Shown piece by piece: positions 8,893 to 18,057 of a stretch of 40,331 nucleotides of DNA. The DNA lies in assembly GCA_025350595.1 (NCBI GenBank), contig JANXXP010000123.1:1-40331 (forward strand), read 5' to 3'. Under the pieces are notes generated by a model that was not told the origin of the DNA, did no database searches, and saw only the letters and a program-made list of their open reading frames with translations. Made by a program: the position numbers and the translations under genes. The DNA is from Bacteroidota bacterium. Lineage in GTDB: Bacteria > Bacteroidota > Bacteroidia > Bacteroidales > VadinHA17. Position 1 is the first letter of the stretch, and every line of letters starts with the position of its first letter.

Positions 8893-8900
8893 CAAAAATA
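8893..8900 (-). promoter_or_regulatory. Bacteroidota -7 box (TATTTTTG on the minus strand) for the GH2 gene
   Basis: The plus strand reads CAAAAATA, an exact TAnnTTTG match on the minus strand 30 bases before the GH2 start. It lies in the 97-base divergent gap shared with the ABC transporter gene. For that gene, TAACTTCG at 8923-8930 is a weaker candidate box. Confidence 0.5.
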
Positions 8901-8960
8901 ATATAAAATAAATAGTTTTTTCTAACTTCGGTCTTTTAGATGATTATGTAAGCCTGATCT

Positions 8961-11900
8961 ATGAGCGAGGAGATTCTTAAGGCGTTAATGGAACTATTTG
9001 CCCTGATTGTGAAGCAGGACGGTGGGATACTCATGAATGAACGTGAGTATGTTTCCAGTTTCCTTTTCAAACAGTTGACCAAAGAAACCGTTGAAGAATA
9101 CTTTGCTCTTTTTAACTCACATGCCGGACCTGTTGTGGAAAGGTCATCTATAAAAGAGCCTTCAGCCCCTTCTGTTAAAGATTCGGTTAAGATATTCGGA
9201 ATATGTAAAAAGATTAACCGTACACTTAATCAGGAGCAAAAAGTTGTTGTTCTCATGCGCTTATATGAACTGGTAAATGCAGATCGCCAGCTTACACCGC
9301 AAAGGATGAATATCATTAACACAGTTGCTGAGGTTTTCAAAATATCTGCTGATGAATTTGTCGCAACAGAGCAATTCGTGATGAATGACAACCCTGAAAA
9401 CCTGAAAAACCCTGCAATATTGGTGCTAAGTCCTGAAGATCAGGAGTGTGAATTATGCAAAAGGATGATAACCGGGTACAGCAACACCAAAATTATTGTT
9501 TTAAGGGTTGCAAGTGTTGATCTCTATTTTGTTAAGTATATTTCAAAACAACAGTTATACCTGAATGGACTTCCGATCACTTCAGGAAATGTCTACACAT
9601 TTGCAAAAGGAGGTTCCATAAGATCGCGGTCAGGACATTCAATTTACTATAGCGACATAAGCTCGAGTTTTCTGTCTGATATTATTATTCATAAAATTTC
9701 ATTTACAGTCGAAAACCTGAGTTTCGATTTCAGGGAGGGTCAACGTGCAATTGACGATGTAAGTTTCTCAATTGAGGAAGGGAAGCTAATTGGCATAATG
9801 GGAGCCAGTGGATCAGGCAAAACGACTTTACTTAACCTGATGAGTGGCATTCAGAAATCAACCTCCGGAAGTGTTAAAATTAATGGCCTTAACATTATTG
9901 ACGACTTTAGTGAACTGGAGGGAGTTTTTGGATTTGTTCCCCAGGATGATGTGCTTATTGAGGATCTTACCGTATTTGACAATCTGTATTTTGCTGCATG
10001 TCAGTGTTTTAAAGACAAATCAAAAGAAGAGCTTACTGCTATTGTTGACCATACACTTTCAAATCTGGGCTTATTCGAGAAAAGAGCACTCAGGGTTGGT
10101 TCCCCTTATAATAAAGTTATCAGCGGAGGCCAGAGAAAGAGACTGAATATTGCACTGGAACTTATCAGGGAACCTTTAGTAATGTTTCTTGATGAGCCAA
10201 CCTCAGGATTGTCATCAAGAGACTCAGAAAACCTGATGGACCTGCTTCGTGATCTAACTTTAAAAGGGAAACTTATTTTTACAGTAATACATCAGCCTTC
10301 ATCTGAGATCTTCAAGATGTTTGACAAAGTTGTAATCCTCGATCAGGGAGGATGTATGGCATATTTCGGAAACCCGGTCGATGCTGTAATCTACTTTAAA
10401 ACACTTGACGCTCAAATCAATTCAAACCAGGGCGAGTGCCCCTCCTGCGGCAACGTCAATCCTGAAACTATCTTTAATATTATTGAAACCCAGGTTGTTG
10501 ATGAATTTGGGAAATATACTGAAAAACGGAAAGTCAAACCGAAGGAATGGGCAGGTTTCTTTAATTCCCGGCATCCTTATACCAGAATGCCTGAAGTAAA
10601 GGAACCACCACATAAGAATCTACAGAGGCCAGGTATACTGAAGCAGTTCTTGATTTACTTTCACAGAGATTTTAAGAGTAAAATATCCAATGGTCAGTAT
10701 GTTGCCCTTACTCTCCTGGAAGCACCAATTCTTGGCTTTATTCTTTCTTTTATAATCCGGTATATCCCTGATCCCGATTCTAATGTTTACATTTTCTCAG
10801 AAAACGAAAACATCCCAATCTATATTTTCATGAGCCTGATTGTTGCCCTTTTTCTGGGATTGACAATTAGTGCTGAAGAGATTTTCCGTGACAGAAAAAT
10901 TCTGAAAAGAGAACATTTTCTTAACCTCAGCCGCTCCAGCTATTTACTTTCTAAAGTTGGAATATTAATTCTGATATCTGCTATTCAAACTTTTCTTTTT
11001 GTAATTATTGCAAACCCCATTCTTGGAATTAAGGGGATGTTCATCTATTACTGGCTGGCATTATTTGCAACAGCTTTCTGTGCAAACATGCTTGGATTAA
11101 ATATTTCAGCTTCATTTAATTCAGCCATAACAATTTACATTGTAATTCCTCTTCTGATTATACCAATGATGGTACTCAGCGGAGCAATGTTCTCTTTTGA
11201 CAAACTTAACAGGAAAATTGGCAATGTTGACAAAGTTCCTTTAATTGCTGAACTAATGCCAACAAGGTGGACCTATGAAGCATTGATTGTAACTCAGTTT
11301 AAAGATAATAAGTATAGTAAAGTTGTTTACAACAAGGGTGAAACATATTATGACCTGCAAAAGACGATTAGTAAGGCTGAATTCAATAAGGTCCACATAA
11401 TTAAATCACTAAGGGAAGCTCTTCAAACTTCATTAACAGAATACAGAAATGACCCAAAAAATATAGTGAACAAAGAAGATTTTGCTGTTAAGAAATCATC
11501 ATTTCAATTCACTAAACTGCAGCTGCTTAAAAGTGAGTTGATAAAGATGGCTGAAATTAATGATATCCCAGAATTTAACTATCTCAATGATCTTACACCT
11601 TCTGAATTTAATCCTGTTGTAGCAGATTCAGTATCAGAATATCTCATCAAGATGGATAAGGTATTCAGTAAAATATCAAACTCGGCAAGCGACAGAAGAG
11701 ACAGATTTTATAACAAAAACAGTGACAAGCTAAAGCAGCTCGAAAATGATTATTACAATTATAAACTTTTAGAAATTGTCACAAAACCTTATGAACGGAA
11801 AAAAATACTTGTTTATAAGAACTCTTTTGTTCAGAATACCGATCCGGTATATCTCGATCCTTATAAGAAAGGATTTTTCGATTTCAGAACCCATTTTTAC

Positions 11901-12056
11901 GCTCCTTCCAAATATATTTTTGGGTTAAAAACAGACACATTTGTATTCAATATATCATTGGTCCTTTTAAGTACGGTACTGTTTTATCTTATTCTTTATT
12001 TTGAACTTTTAGGTAAAGCTGTTCGGTTTTTTGAGAGCTTCAGGCTTCGAAAATGA
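8961..12056 (+). CDS. ABCG-type transporter with TerB-like and FHA-like N-terminal domains and an enlarged external loop
   Basis: This 1031-residue protein fuses ATPase and membrane domain in the ABCG/White order. Residues 1-140 are helical and TerB-like. About 175-235 resembles a small beta-sandwich of FHA type (QLYLNGLPITSGNVYTF). The ATPase spans 247-480: Walker A GASGSGKT 281-288, Q-loop 328, signature ISGGQ 387-391, Walker B and DEPTSG 406-415, H-loop His444. A CPSC motif (493-496) is seen in the linker. Membrane helices run from about 580 to 745, then a long, mostly hydrophilic segment (about 750-990), then a last helix near 995-1018. In ABCG proteins the last two helices flank an external loop, so this segment is probably periplasmic. 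The ABC2 family exports lipids, drugs or polymers; the substrate here is unknown. A lipoprotein and a small secreted protein follow. Confidence 0.88.
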   Translation: MSEEILKALMELFALIVKQDGGILMNEREYVSSFLFKQLTKETVEEYFALFNSHAGPVVERSSIKEPSAPSVKDSVKIFGICKKINRTLNQEQKVVVLMRLYELVNADRQLTPQRMNIINTVAEVFKISADEFVATEQFVMNDNPENLKNPAILVLSPEDQECELCKRMITGYSNTKIIVLRVASVDLYFVKYISKQQLYLNGLPITSGNVYTFAKGGSIRSRSGHSIYYSDISSSFLSDIIIHKISFTVENLSFDFREGQRAIDDVSFSIEEGKLIGIMGASGSGKTTLLNLMSGIQKSTSGSVKINGLNIIDDFSELEGVFGFVPQDDVLIEDLTVFDNLYFAACQCFKDKSKEELTAIVDHTLSNLGLFEKRALRVGSPYNKVISGGQRKRLNIALELIREPLVMFLDEPTSGLSSRDSENLMDLLRDLTLKGKLIFTVIHQPSSEIFKMFDKVVILDQGGCMAYFGNPVDAVIYFKTLDAQINSNQGECPSCGNVNPETIFNIIETQVVDEFGKYTEKRKVKPKEWAGFFNSRHPYTRMPEVKEPPHKNLQRPGILKQFLIYFHRDFKSKISNGQYVALTLLEAPILGFILSFIIRYIPDPDSNVYIFSENENIPIYIFMSLIVALFLGLTISAEEIFRDRKILKREHFLNLSRSSYLLSKVGILILISAIQTFLFVIIANPILGIKGMFIYYWLALFATAFCANMLGLNISASFNSAITIYIVIPLLIIPMMVLSGAMFSFDKLNRKIGNVDKVPLIAELMPTRWTYEALIVTQFKDNKYSKVVYNKGETYYDLQKTISKAEFNKVHIIKSLREALQTSLTEYRNDPKNIVNKEDFAVKKSSFQFTKLQLLKSELIKMAEINDIPEFNYLNDLTPSEFNPVVADSVSEYLIKMDKVFSKISNSASDRRDRFYNKNSDKLKQLENDYYNYKLLEIVTKPYERKKILVYKNSFVQNTDPVYLDPYKKGFFDFRTHFYAPSKYIFGLKTDTFVFNISLVLLSTVLFYLILYFELLGKAVRFFESFRLRK

Positions 12057-12087
12057 ATATTAGTTATAAAGTTAATTTGATTTTACG

Positions 12088-12095
12088 TACCTTTG
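12088..12095 (+). promoter_or_regulatory. Bacteroidota -7 box (TACCTTTG) before the lipoprotein gene
   Basis: TACCTTTG is an exact TAnnTTTG match 25 bases before the ATG at 12121. This suggests the lipoprotein and the next gene can be transcribed independently of the ABC transporter. No well-spaced -33 element was found. Confidence 0.5.
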
Positions 12096-12120
12096 TCTTA
12101 ACCTTGCTATATCATTTTGA

Positions 12121-13032
12121 ATGAAAGTTAAAGGAGTTGTAATATTAATTGTTGTGATTACGGGTTTTGCCTGTAAGAGTTCATCTAGCAAACCTAGCGA
12201 ATTTGTCTTTCCGGAAGTTGATACTGTTCCTCTTTCTGAAACCCAAAAGTTAAGCCCGGAAGCTATAGCTGATATATCAAAAAATATCTCATCCCCTGTC
12301 GAAATTGCTAACATGCTTGTTAACCTGGATGTCCCTTTTTCCCAAAACTATCTGGCAACATCCATAGATGCAAATAAACTTAGCACTAATTTTGATAAAG
12401 CAATTAAACTTGGAATTCTGGGTGCTGATCTAGGATATCTTAACATGTATGAAAAGACCGGATCATCACTTGATGTTCTTTCTTCCATCAGAAAACTTGC
12501 TGAGGATATTAAAGTCGGTCAGTTTTTTGATTTCGAATCAATAAAAAGATTATCAAAGAATAAATCAAACCTCGACTCACTACTCTTCATTTCAATTGAC
12601 TCCTATACTAAAATAGACAATTATCTACGTGAAAATGACCGGGGTCAACTTTCTGCCTTAATGATAATAGGTGTCTGGATTGAAGGGCAATACCTGGCAA
12701 CACAGGTTGTAAGCAAAGTCCCAAACAAAATGTTAATGGACAGGGTTGGGGAACAAAAAATTATTCTGAATGATCTGATTTTTCTTCTGGCGCCTTACTG
12801 TAATCATGATTCGGAATACACTGCGTTATGTAAAAACCTTCAGGAGATTAAAGACAAATACCACGATATCAGAATAACCTTTACTCAGGGCGATCCGATA
12901 AGTGTTGAAAAGAACGGAGGTCTTACTGTTACTCAAACTGAAACAAGTGTTGTTGAAATGTCAAAAGAACAGCTTGATGGTATTATTGAGATTACTAAAA
13001 ATATTAGGAATAGACTAGTTATAAATAATTAG
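12121..13032 (+). CDS. Lipoprotein of unknown function
   Basis: This 303-residue protein has a signal peptide and lipobox (TGFAC, Cys18) followed by a serine-rich spacer, so it should be lipid-anchored in the envelope. The rest is mainly alpha-helical, with a short region rich in helix formers (SPEAIADISKNISSPVEIANMLVNL) and a conserved-looking LGADLGYLNMYEKTG segment. Similar proteins occur as hypothetical lipoproteins in Bacteroidota; I do not recognise a named domain. It is followed after one base by a small secreted protein, so the two are almost certainly one operon, downstream of the ABCG-type transporter. Confidence 0.8.
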   Translation: MKVKGVVILIVVITGFACKSSSSKPSEFVFPEVDTVPLSETQKLSPEAIADISKNISSPVEIANMLVNLDVPFSQNYLATSIDANKLSTNFDKAIKLGILGADLGYLNMYEKTGSSLDVLSSIRKLAEDIKVGQFFDFESIKRLSKNKSNLDSLLFISIDSYTKIDNYLRENDRGQLSALMIIGVWIEGQYLATQVVSKVPNKMLMDRVGEQKIILNDLIFLLAPYCNHDSEYTALCKNLQEIKDKYHDIRITFTQGDPISVEKNGGLTVTQTETSVVEMSKEQLDGIIEITKNIRNRLVINN

Positions 13033-13033
13033 T

Positions 13034-13468
13034 ATGAAAAAGCAATTGATTACCCTTTCGCTTTTACTGACATTCTCTTTACTGTCTTTTAGTCAGGGGA
13101 AAGATGAATTAAGAAGCAGTTGTGTAATGAGTGCCGGAGCTAATGCCAAGTTTCTGAAAGATTTCGTGGTACAACTCGGGAACGACGCTGCACAAAATGA
13201 TTTCAGATACAAAGCCAATATTGCTCTATGGAAAAACACCAAATACAGGTTCAATTTATGTAGCGCCACTGACTCTAAAGGTCTGCTTATTCTTAACGTT
13301 AAGGATGATGGCAATAAAGTAATTCTTTCATCATTCGATAAGAAAAGCGGAAAGACATACCCCTACATCGATTTTATATGCCAGAAAAGTGGTATGTATC
13401 AATTAAGTTATGATTTTACTAACGGACAACAAGGATCAGGTGTAGGAGTTGTTTCAATGGTAAAATAG
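13034..13468 (+). CDS. Small secreted protein of unknown function
   Basis: This 144-residue protein has a clear signal peptide (MKKQLITLSLLLTFSLLSFSQ). The mature part of about 123 residues is predicted to be beta-rich (YRFNLCSATDSKGLLILNVKDD, YPYIDFICQKSGMYQLSYDF) and has three cysteines, compatible with a small beta-sandwich in the periplasm. I recognise no named family. The start codon is one base after the lipoprotein stop, so the two are translationally linked. It ends one base before the convergent DUF6427 gene ends, with no terminator hairpin between. Confidence 0.78.
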   Translation: MKKQLITLSLLLTFSLLSFSQGKDELRSSCVMSAGANAKFLKDFVVQLGNDAAQNDFRYKANIALWKNTKYRFNLCSATDSKGLLILNVKDDGNKVILSSFDKKSGKTYPYIDFICQKSGMYQLSYDFTNGQQGSGVGVVSMVK

Positions 13469-13469
13469 A

Positions 13470-14465
13470 TCACTTAAGGTACAAAATCTGTATCAACATA
13501 ATAAGAAAAAAAAGCACAGTAAATAATATTTCCGGCAACACCTTCTTTCTTGAAAATAAGAAATAATGTGTAAGAAAATAGCTCATTGGTATACCTGCCA
13601 GCCATACTATTTCAACAGATACTGAAGCGAGTATAAAATAAACTCCAAGCGCTATTATAAACCCCCAAATGAATAAGGAAAAAGTTTTTCGTGCCTGTAT
13701 CTTTTTTGTGTTCATAAGCATTAGGAGATAAATGATGCTCAACATTGTTATTAAGCCAACATAGATAACAGCAACAATCGTAATACGGGTAAATATGAAA
13801 AAGGTTGGTTTGCCAAAAAGATTGTATTCAAGAAGAGACCACAATTCTTTTAAATCTTTACCCAGTACATAATAAATCCCAAATGTCAGAATGCATGGCG
13901 TCAGTAAACCAATAACAGAAAGAAGAATTTCTTTAATATTCCCTGTTCTGAGTAATGCTATTCCAATGATGACGAGTATTCCGAACCATATAAGATTGGC
14001 GTAAAAAAGACTTCCGGTACCAATAAGTATTCCGGCATCAAAAAAGCTATAAGCAGTTCCCTGAACCCTGTACGCTTCCATAATCCTTCTGACTGCCAGC
14101 ATTAAAAACAGAGCTGAAAATATAGCTGGATTCAACAACTGATATTGTGGAAAAAGTCCGCTGATTAAAATATAGATAAAAGCAGGAAGAAAAGTTCTTT
14201 CATTTATAAAGAAAAGTGTTGTATTCAGGTTTACAATAAGAAAAGACATAAGCGAGACCAATGCTAATGACAAAATTATTCCAGGTAAAGGATTGGTCCC
14301 TATTATTGATGATATTACTCCATATAGCGGCATTGGATACAGATCGAAGTAAAAAGAAAAGTGACTATGGAGTTTAAAAAATGCACTGAACCATACAGAT
14401 AACAGAGTAACTATTATCAGAAATATTACTCCCGGACCTGTCCCTTTAAATAATCTTAATAGCAT
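13470..14465 (-). CDS. DUF6427-type polytopic membrane protein
   Basis: This 331-residue protein is hydrophobic throughout, with about ten membrane helices and no obvious catalytic motif. Its sequence and its position directly after purD (5-base gap, same strand) match the Bacteroidota family DUF6427, which often neighbours purD. Some features (LYPMPLYGVISSIIG near the N-terminus, repeated helix pairs) recall polyprenyl-linked sugar or O-antigen polymerase-like proteins, but that is only a resemblance. Function is unknown. Translation is probably coupled to purD. Confidence 0.75.
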   Translation of the reverse strand: MLLRLFKGTGPGVIFLIIVTLLSVWFSAFFKLHSHFSFYFDLYPMPLYGVISSIIGTNPLPGIILSLALVSLMSFLIVNLNTTLFFINERTFLPAFIYILISGLFPQYQLLNPAIFSALFLMLAVRRIMEAYRVQGTAYSFFDAGILIGTGSLFYANLIWFGILVIIGIALLRTGNIKEILLSVIGLLTPCILTFGIYYVLGKDLKELWSLLEYNLFGKPTFFIFTRITIVAVIYVGLITMLSIIYLLMLMNTKKIQARKTFSLFIWGFIIALGVYFILASVSVEIVWLAGIPMSYFLTHYFLFSRKKVLPEILFTVLFFLIMLIQILYLK

Positions 14466-14470
14466 TTAAT

Positions 14471-15739
14471 CTATAAATCAAATCCAATATCAGTTCTGAG
14501 ATATAAGCCTTCAAAATTTATTAATCCTGCATTTCGGTAAGATATACTGAGAGCCTCTTTCTTTGTCTGTCCCCATGAACTTACTGCCATAACACGTCCA
14601 CCTGAAGTAACAACCTTCCCATCAATACTCTTTGTGCCGGCATGGAAAACAACACTATCTTTTATACCTTCAAATCCCGTTATCGGCTTTCCTTTTTCGT
14701 AATCTCCGGGGTACCCCCCCGATGCAAGCATCACGGTAGTTACAAACCTCTCGTCGATCTCAAGCTCCCTTTCAGCAAGATCACCTTTAGCAACACCTTC
14801 TATAAGATCGAAGAAGTCCGATTTTATCCTTGGGATTATAACTTCCGATTCAGGGTCTCCAAGACGGGCATTATACTCAATAACAAAAGGATCTCCGTTT
14901 ACATTTATCAGCCCAAAGAATAGAAATCCCTTATATTCAATCTTGTCTGTAATCAATCCTTTCATTGTGGGTTCTACAACCCTGTCCATAACCTTTTTCA
15001 TAAAACAGGAATCAGCGAAAGGTACAGGAGAGACTGCACCCATTCCTCCGGTATTAAGACCAGTATCACCAACCCCTATTCTTTTATAGTCTTTGGCTTC
15101 AGGCAGCATTTTATATGAGATCCCGTCTGTAATAACAAAAACTGATAATTCAATCCCTTTCAGAAATTGCTCGATGACAACTTTTTGTCCGGCAGCGCCG
15201 AATTTTCCATTAAGGATAGCCTTAACCTCTTTTTCCGCTTCATTTATGTTGTCAATTATCAGAACACCTTTCCCTGCAGCTAACCCATCGGCCTTAATAA
15301 CATAGGGAGGACTGAGTGTTTTAAGGAACGCGGAGACTCCTTTTAGTGATGATTTATCGAAGCTTTTGTAAGCAGCAGTCGGAATATTATGACGGATAAG
15401 AAATTCTTTAGCGAAATCCTTGCTTCCCTCCATACGGGCTGCTGACTTATCGGGTCCGATCACCGGAATATTTTTGAGTGAATTATCGCTAAGGAAATAA
15501 TCGTGAATCCCATCCACCAGAGGCGCTTCGGGACCAACAATTACTATATCTATTTTATTCTCAAGAACCGCAATTTTAACTTCCGGAAAATTTCCAGGAT
15601 CAAGTTTCAGGTTAGTTCCGGCACTCGAAGTTCCCGCATTTCCCGGACCAATGAAAATTTTGTCTACTTTTTTACTTTGAGCAAGCTTCCATGCGAGAGC
15701 ATGTTCCCTGCCACCTGATCCGAGAATGAGAATATTCAT
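14471..15739 (-). CDS. purD: Phosphoribosylamine--glycine ligase
   Basis: This 422-residue enzyme joins glycine to 5-phosphoribosylamine using ATP, the second step of purine biosynthesis, in the cytoplasm. It has the full family length. The N-terminal domain opens with NILILGSGGREHALAWKLAQS. The ATP-grasp part contains VIKADGLAAGKGVLI, LNTGGMGAVSPVP and the metal-binding EYNARLGDPE. No other purine biosynthesis gene is adjacent; a DUF6427 membrane protein follows 5 bases downstream. A well-formed promoter lies just upstream. Confidence 0.97.
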   Translation of the reverse strand: MNILILGSGGREHALAWKLAQSKKVDKIFIGPGNAGTSSAGTNLKLDPGNFPEVKIAVLENKIDIVIVGPEAPLVDGIHDYFLSDNSLKNIPVIGPDKSAARMEGSKDFAKEFLIRHNIPTAAYKSFDKSSLKGVSAFLKTLSPPYVIKADGLAAGKGVLIIDNINEAEKEVKAILNGKFGAAGQKVVIEQFLKGIELSVFVITDGISYKMLPEAKDYKRIGVGDTGLNTGGMGAVSPVPFADSCFMKKVMDRVVEPTMKGLITDKIEYKGFLFFGLINVNGDPFVIEYNARLGDPESEVIIPRIKSDFFDLIEGVAKGDLAERELEIDERFVTTVMLASGGYPGDYEKGKPITGFEGIKDSVVFHAGTKSIDGKVVTSGGRVMAVSSWGQTKKEALSISYRNAGLINFEGLYLRTDIGFDL

Positions 15740-15763
15740 TTTTTAGAGGAAATTATATCATTT

Positions 15764-15794
15764 CAAAAGTAACATTTCATTATCATAAACAAAA
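15764..15794 (-). promoter_or_regulatory. Bacteroidota promoter of purD
   Basis: On the minus strand a -33 element TTTTG (15790-15794) and a -7 box TACTTTTG (15764-15771) are separated by 18 bases, within the phylum's usual spacing. The predicted transcript starts about 18 bases before the purD ATG at 15739. Confidence 0.7.
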
Positions 15795-15812
15795 TTGAAA
15801 AAGACACAACCA

Positions 15813-16682
15813 TTACCCCCCGTCACTTGTCTGGCAATACTTTGAAAAAGTCTGCATCACAGTGTTTACATAAGTCTTTGAAACCGGGATATCAATTACC
15901 GAAGGATTATCGAATTCAAGCATTAGTCCGTCCTTTTCCTTTCGTATCACCTTAACTTTTTCGAAATTAACAATATACGATCTATGACACCTCACTATCT
16001 CAGTACCTGAAAAATTTTCTTCCATCTTTTTAAGTGTGTCACGCAGAAGGTATTTCGATACTTTTCCCTTATTCAGGTAGCAAATGTCAACATAGTTTTC
16101 AGCCGATTCGAGATAAAGGAGATTTTCTTTTTTAATGGAAAACTTCAATACCCCCTTATCGTCATAGAATGGTATCATGTTTCTTGTGTTGGCTGAAAAT
16201 GAATGAATATCTGCGAGCCTGTCGATTTGATCCTTTTTTTCTTTCCATGAAAAATAGAGCCAAAGAACGGAATAAGGCAATAACAAAACCAGCGAGGTGT
16301 TTCTTGCAGACAGTTTCACCAGATCAGAAAATAATCTTGCATCATCAAGGAATATTTTTTCAAAAATAGCATAGAACAAAGCCATGAAAAGCACTTCTGT
16401 AAAAATCCAGGCAAGATATTGCCATATATTAATAAGGTGTTTTTTACATACCTTGAACATTATTATCCGGCTTAATACAACAACCAGTACCCCTGTAAGA
16501 ATAATAAGACTTGAATACGTAAGGAATTGAAGCTGGGTCAGGTTAAACCACCTGTCGACTCCAAAAGGGGAATAGATATTTATGAAAACCAAAGCAAAGA
16601 CTGAAGTAAAAACCACCAGACGGATAATGTTACGCTTTTCGATCAGGTATTCTGGTAGGGGTTTCTGGAAATCGATTATCAT
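15813..16682 (-). CDS. Membrane-anchored LytTR-family transcription regulator
   Basis: This 289-residue protein has four hydrophobic segments in residues 20-150 and a C-terminal LytTR DNA-binding domain at about 185-285 (LLYLESAENYVDICYLNKGKV..., IVRCHRSYIVNFEKV, DIPVSKTYVNTVMQTF). There is no receiver domain, so it is not a standard response regulator: the membrane part presumably senses or tethers. Such membrane LytTR proteins are common in Bacteroidota and mostly uncharacterised. It is divergent from the DUF6051-type hydrolase gene. A 15-base palindrome in the shared gap is a candidate binding or promoter site, which would fit regulation of that neighbour or of itself. Confidence 0.88.
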   Translation of the reverse strand: MIIDFQKPLPEYLIEKRNIIRLVVFTSVFALVFINIYSPFGVDRWFNLTQLQFLTYSSLIILTGVLVVVLSRIIMFKVCKKHLINIWQYLAWIFTEVLFMALFYAIFEKIFLDDARLFSDLVKLSARNTSLVLLLPYSVLWLYFSWKEKKDQIDRLADIHSFSANTRNMIPFYDDKGVLKFSIKKENLLYLESAENYVDICYLNKGKVSKYLLRDTLKKMEENFSGTEIVRCHRSYIVNFEKVKVIRKEKDGLMLEFDNPSVIDIPVSKTYVNTVMQTFSKYCQTSDGG

Positions 16683-16732
16683 AATGATCTTGCTTAGTAC
16701 AAATCTAGCAAATTTATTGAAGGAGGCCGTTT

Positions 16733-16747
16733 CAAAAGGTACTTTTG
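16733..16747. promoter_or_regulatory. Palindromic, back-to-back promoter-like site between LytTR and DUF6051 genes
   Basis: CAAAAG-GTA-CTTTTG is a perfect inverted repeat. The plus strand holds TACTTTTG (16740-16747, TAnnTTTG). The minus strand holds TACCTTTTG, the same box with one extra T. It could serve as overlapping divergent promoters, an operator, or both. Confidence 0.45.
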
Positions 16748-16870
16748 GCGTTGTTTTCCTTTGTGTTACTTTTCTTTTTACTTGTAAATTCTATCCCAAA
16801 TAATCGGATTATATCCCTCAATATTTAATTCTATCACTTTGAACCGGCACCCGGCACATAAATTTGACTT

Positions 16871-18052
16871 ATGTTAATGTCTCTGCTTCCTTTGCAAAAT
16901 ATTTTAGAGCAGAACAAGACAGAGATGGACTACACAAAAACATTTAACGAGCTGAAAACACTATTCGCCAGCGACAAAGCGGAGATACTTATTCCTGGTT
17001 CTGATGTAAAAATCCATAATGTCAATTTTCATGCAGATGTATCAACGAACAGCTTTTCAAATAAAAGCGACGTTCTGATTCCCGAGAATATTTCCTTTTC
17101 ATACCCGGTTTTTTCTCCTTCAGATCCCAAGAGCGATAAAGTTATATTGTTGTTGCACGGACTTAATGAAAGAAGCTGGGTAAAATACCTTGTATGGGCT
17201 TATTACCTTTCATTAAATACGGACAGCCATGTAATTCTGTTTCCGATATCATTTCACATAAACAGATCGCCTGTAGCATGGAAAGATCCCCGGACGATGA
17301 TCCCTTTTATGAAAAACAGGAATGCATCGATCGGAGAAGTAAACATGTCAAGTTTTGCAAATATTGCACTGAGTAACAGGCTCACTGAAGACCCCATGCG
17401 ATTCATGAAATCAGGTTATCAGACAACAACAGATATTACCAAACTACTATTAAGTGTACGTAATGGGGAACACCCTGTTATACCTCAAAGCAGTAACATA
17501 AATATTTTCGCCTATTCAATTGGCGCTTTTCTTGCCCAGATAATCATGATGGGGAATCCCGAGAATCTGTTTACCGAGTCGAAGCTATTTATTTTCTGCG
17601 GAGGATCGGTTTTCAGCAATATGCATGGTTCATCGAAGCTGATAATGGACAGTCGGGCATTCGACGAGGTTTACAGCTACTACCTTAACGATTTTGAGCA
17701 GAGTCTGACAGGAAAGAGTCAGCTGGTTAAATTTTTGAAAACAAGCCAGGTAGGTATGGCCTTCAGATCGATGATCGACTTGAGCAGACTTAAAGGATTC
17801 CGTGAGAATATCTTTAAAAAACTCAGGAATCAGATGCATTCGATAACCCTGATTCAGGACACTGTTATTCCTTCAGAAGGAGTTGTTGCTACTCTAAAAA
17901 TTCCAGATAAAAAAAGTATAGTTGATGTCTGGGACTTCCCTTATACCTATTGTCATGAAAATCCCTTCCCGATATTTGATTTGCCTCAAAGTAAACAAGT
18001 AGATTTCTGGTTTGAAAAAGTGTTTTCGGAAGCGCAGGCTTTTCTAAGTTAG
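16871..18052 (+). CDS. DUF6051-like alpha/beta hydrolase-fold protein
   Basis: This 393-residue cytoplasmic protein resembles the DUF6051 family. An alpha/beta hydrolase core is visible: the strand-loop VILLLHGLNERSW at 91-103 (HG oxyanion region) and a nucleophile elbow FAYSIGAF with Ser216. The elbow reads AxSxG instead of GxSxG. A possible catalytic His lies in YCHENPFP near the C-terminus. The substrate is unknown; no secretion signal is seen. The start at 16871 is the first ATG after the promoter-like box at 16740; an ATG at 16925 is an alternative that keeps the whole fold. It is divergent from a LytTR regulator and convergent with the deacetylase gene. Confidence 0.78.
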   Translation: MLMSLLPLQNILEQNKTEMDYTKTFNELKTLFASDKAEILIPGSDVKIHNVNFHADVSTNSFSNKSDVLIPENISFSYPVFSPSDPKSDKVILLLHGLNERSWVKYLVWAYYLSLNTDSHVILFPISFHINRSPVAWKDPRTMIPFMKNRNASIGEVNMSSFANIALSNRLTEDPMRFMKSGYQTTTDITKLLLSVRNGEHPVIPQSSNINIFAYSIGAFLAQIIMMGNPENLFTESKLFIFCGGSVFSNMHGSSKLIMDSRAFDEVYSYYLNDFEQSLTGKSQLVKFLKTSQVGMAFRSMIDLSRLKGFRENIFKKLRNQMHSITLIQDTVIPSEGVVATLKIPDKKSIVDVWDFPYTYCHENPFPIFDLPQSKQVDFWFEKVFSEAQAFLS

Positions 18053-18057
18053 TCTGA

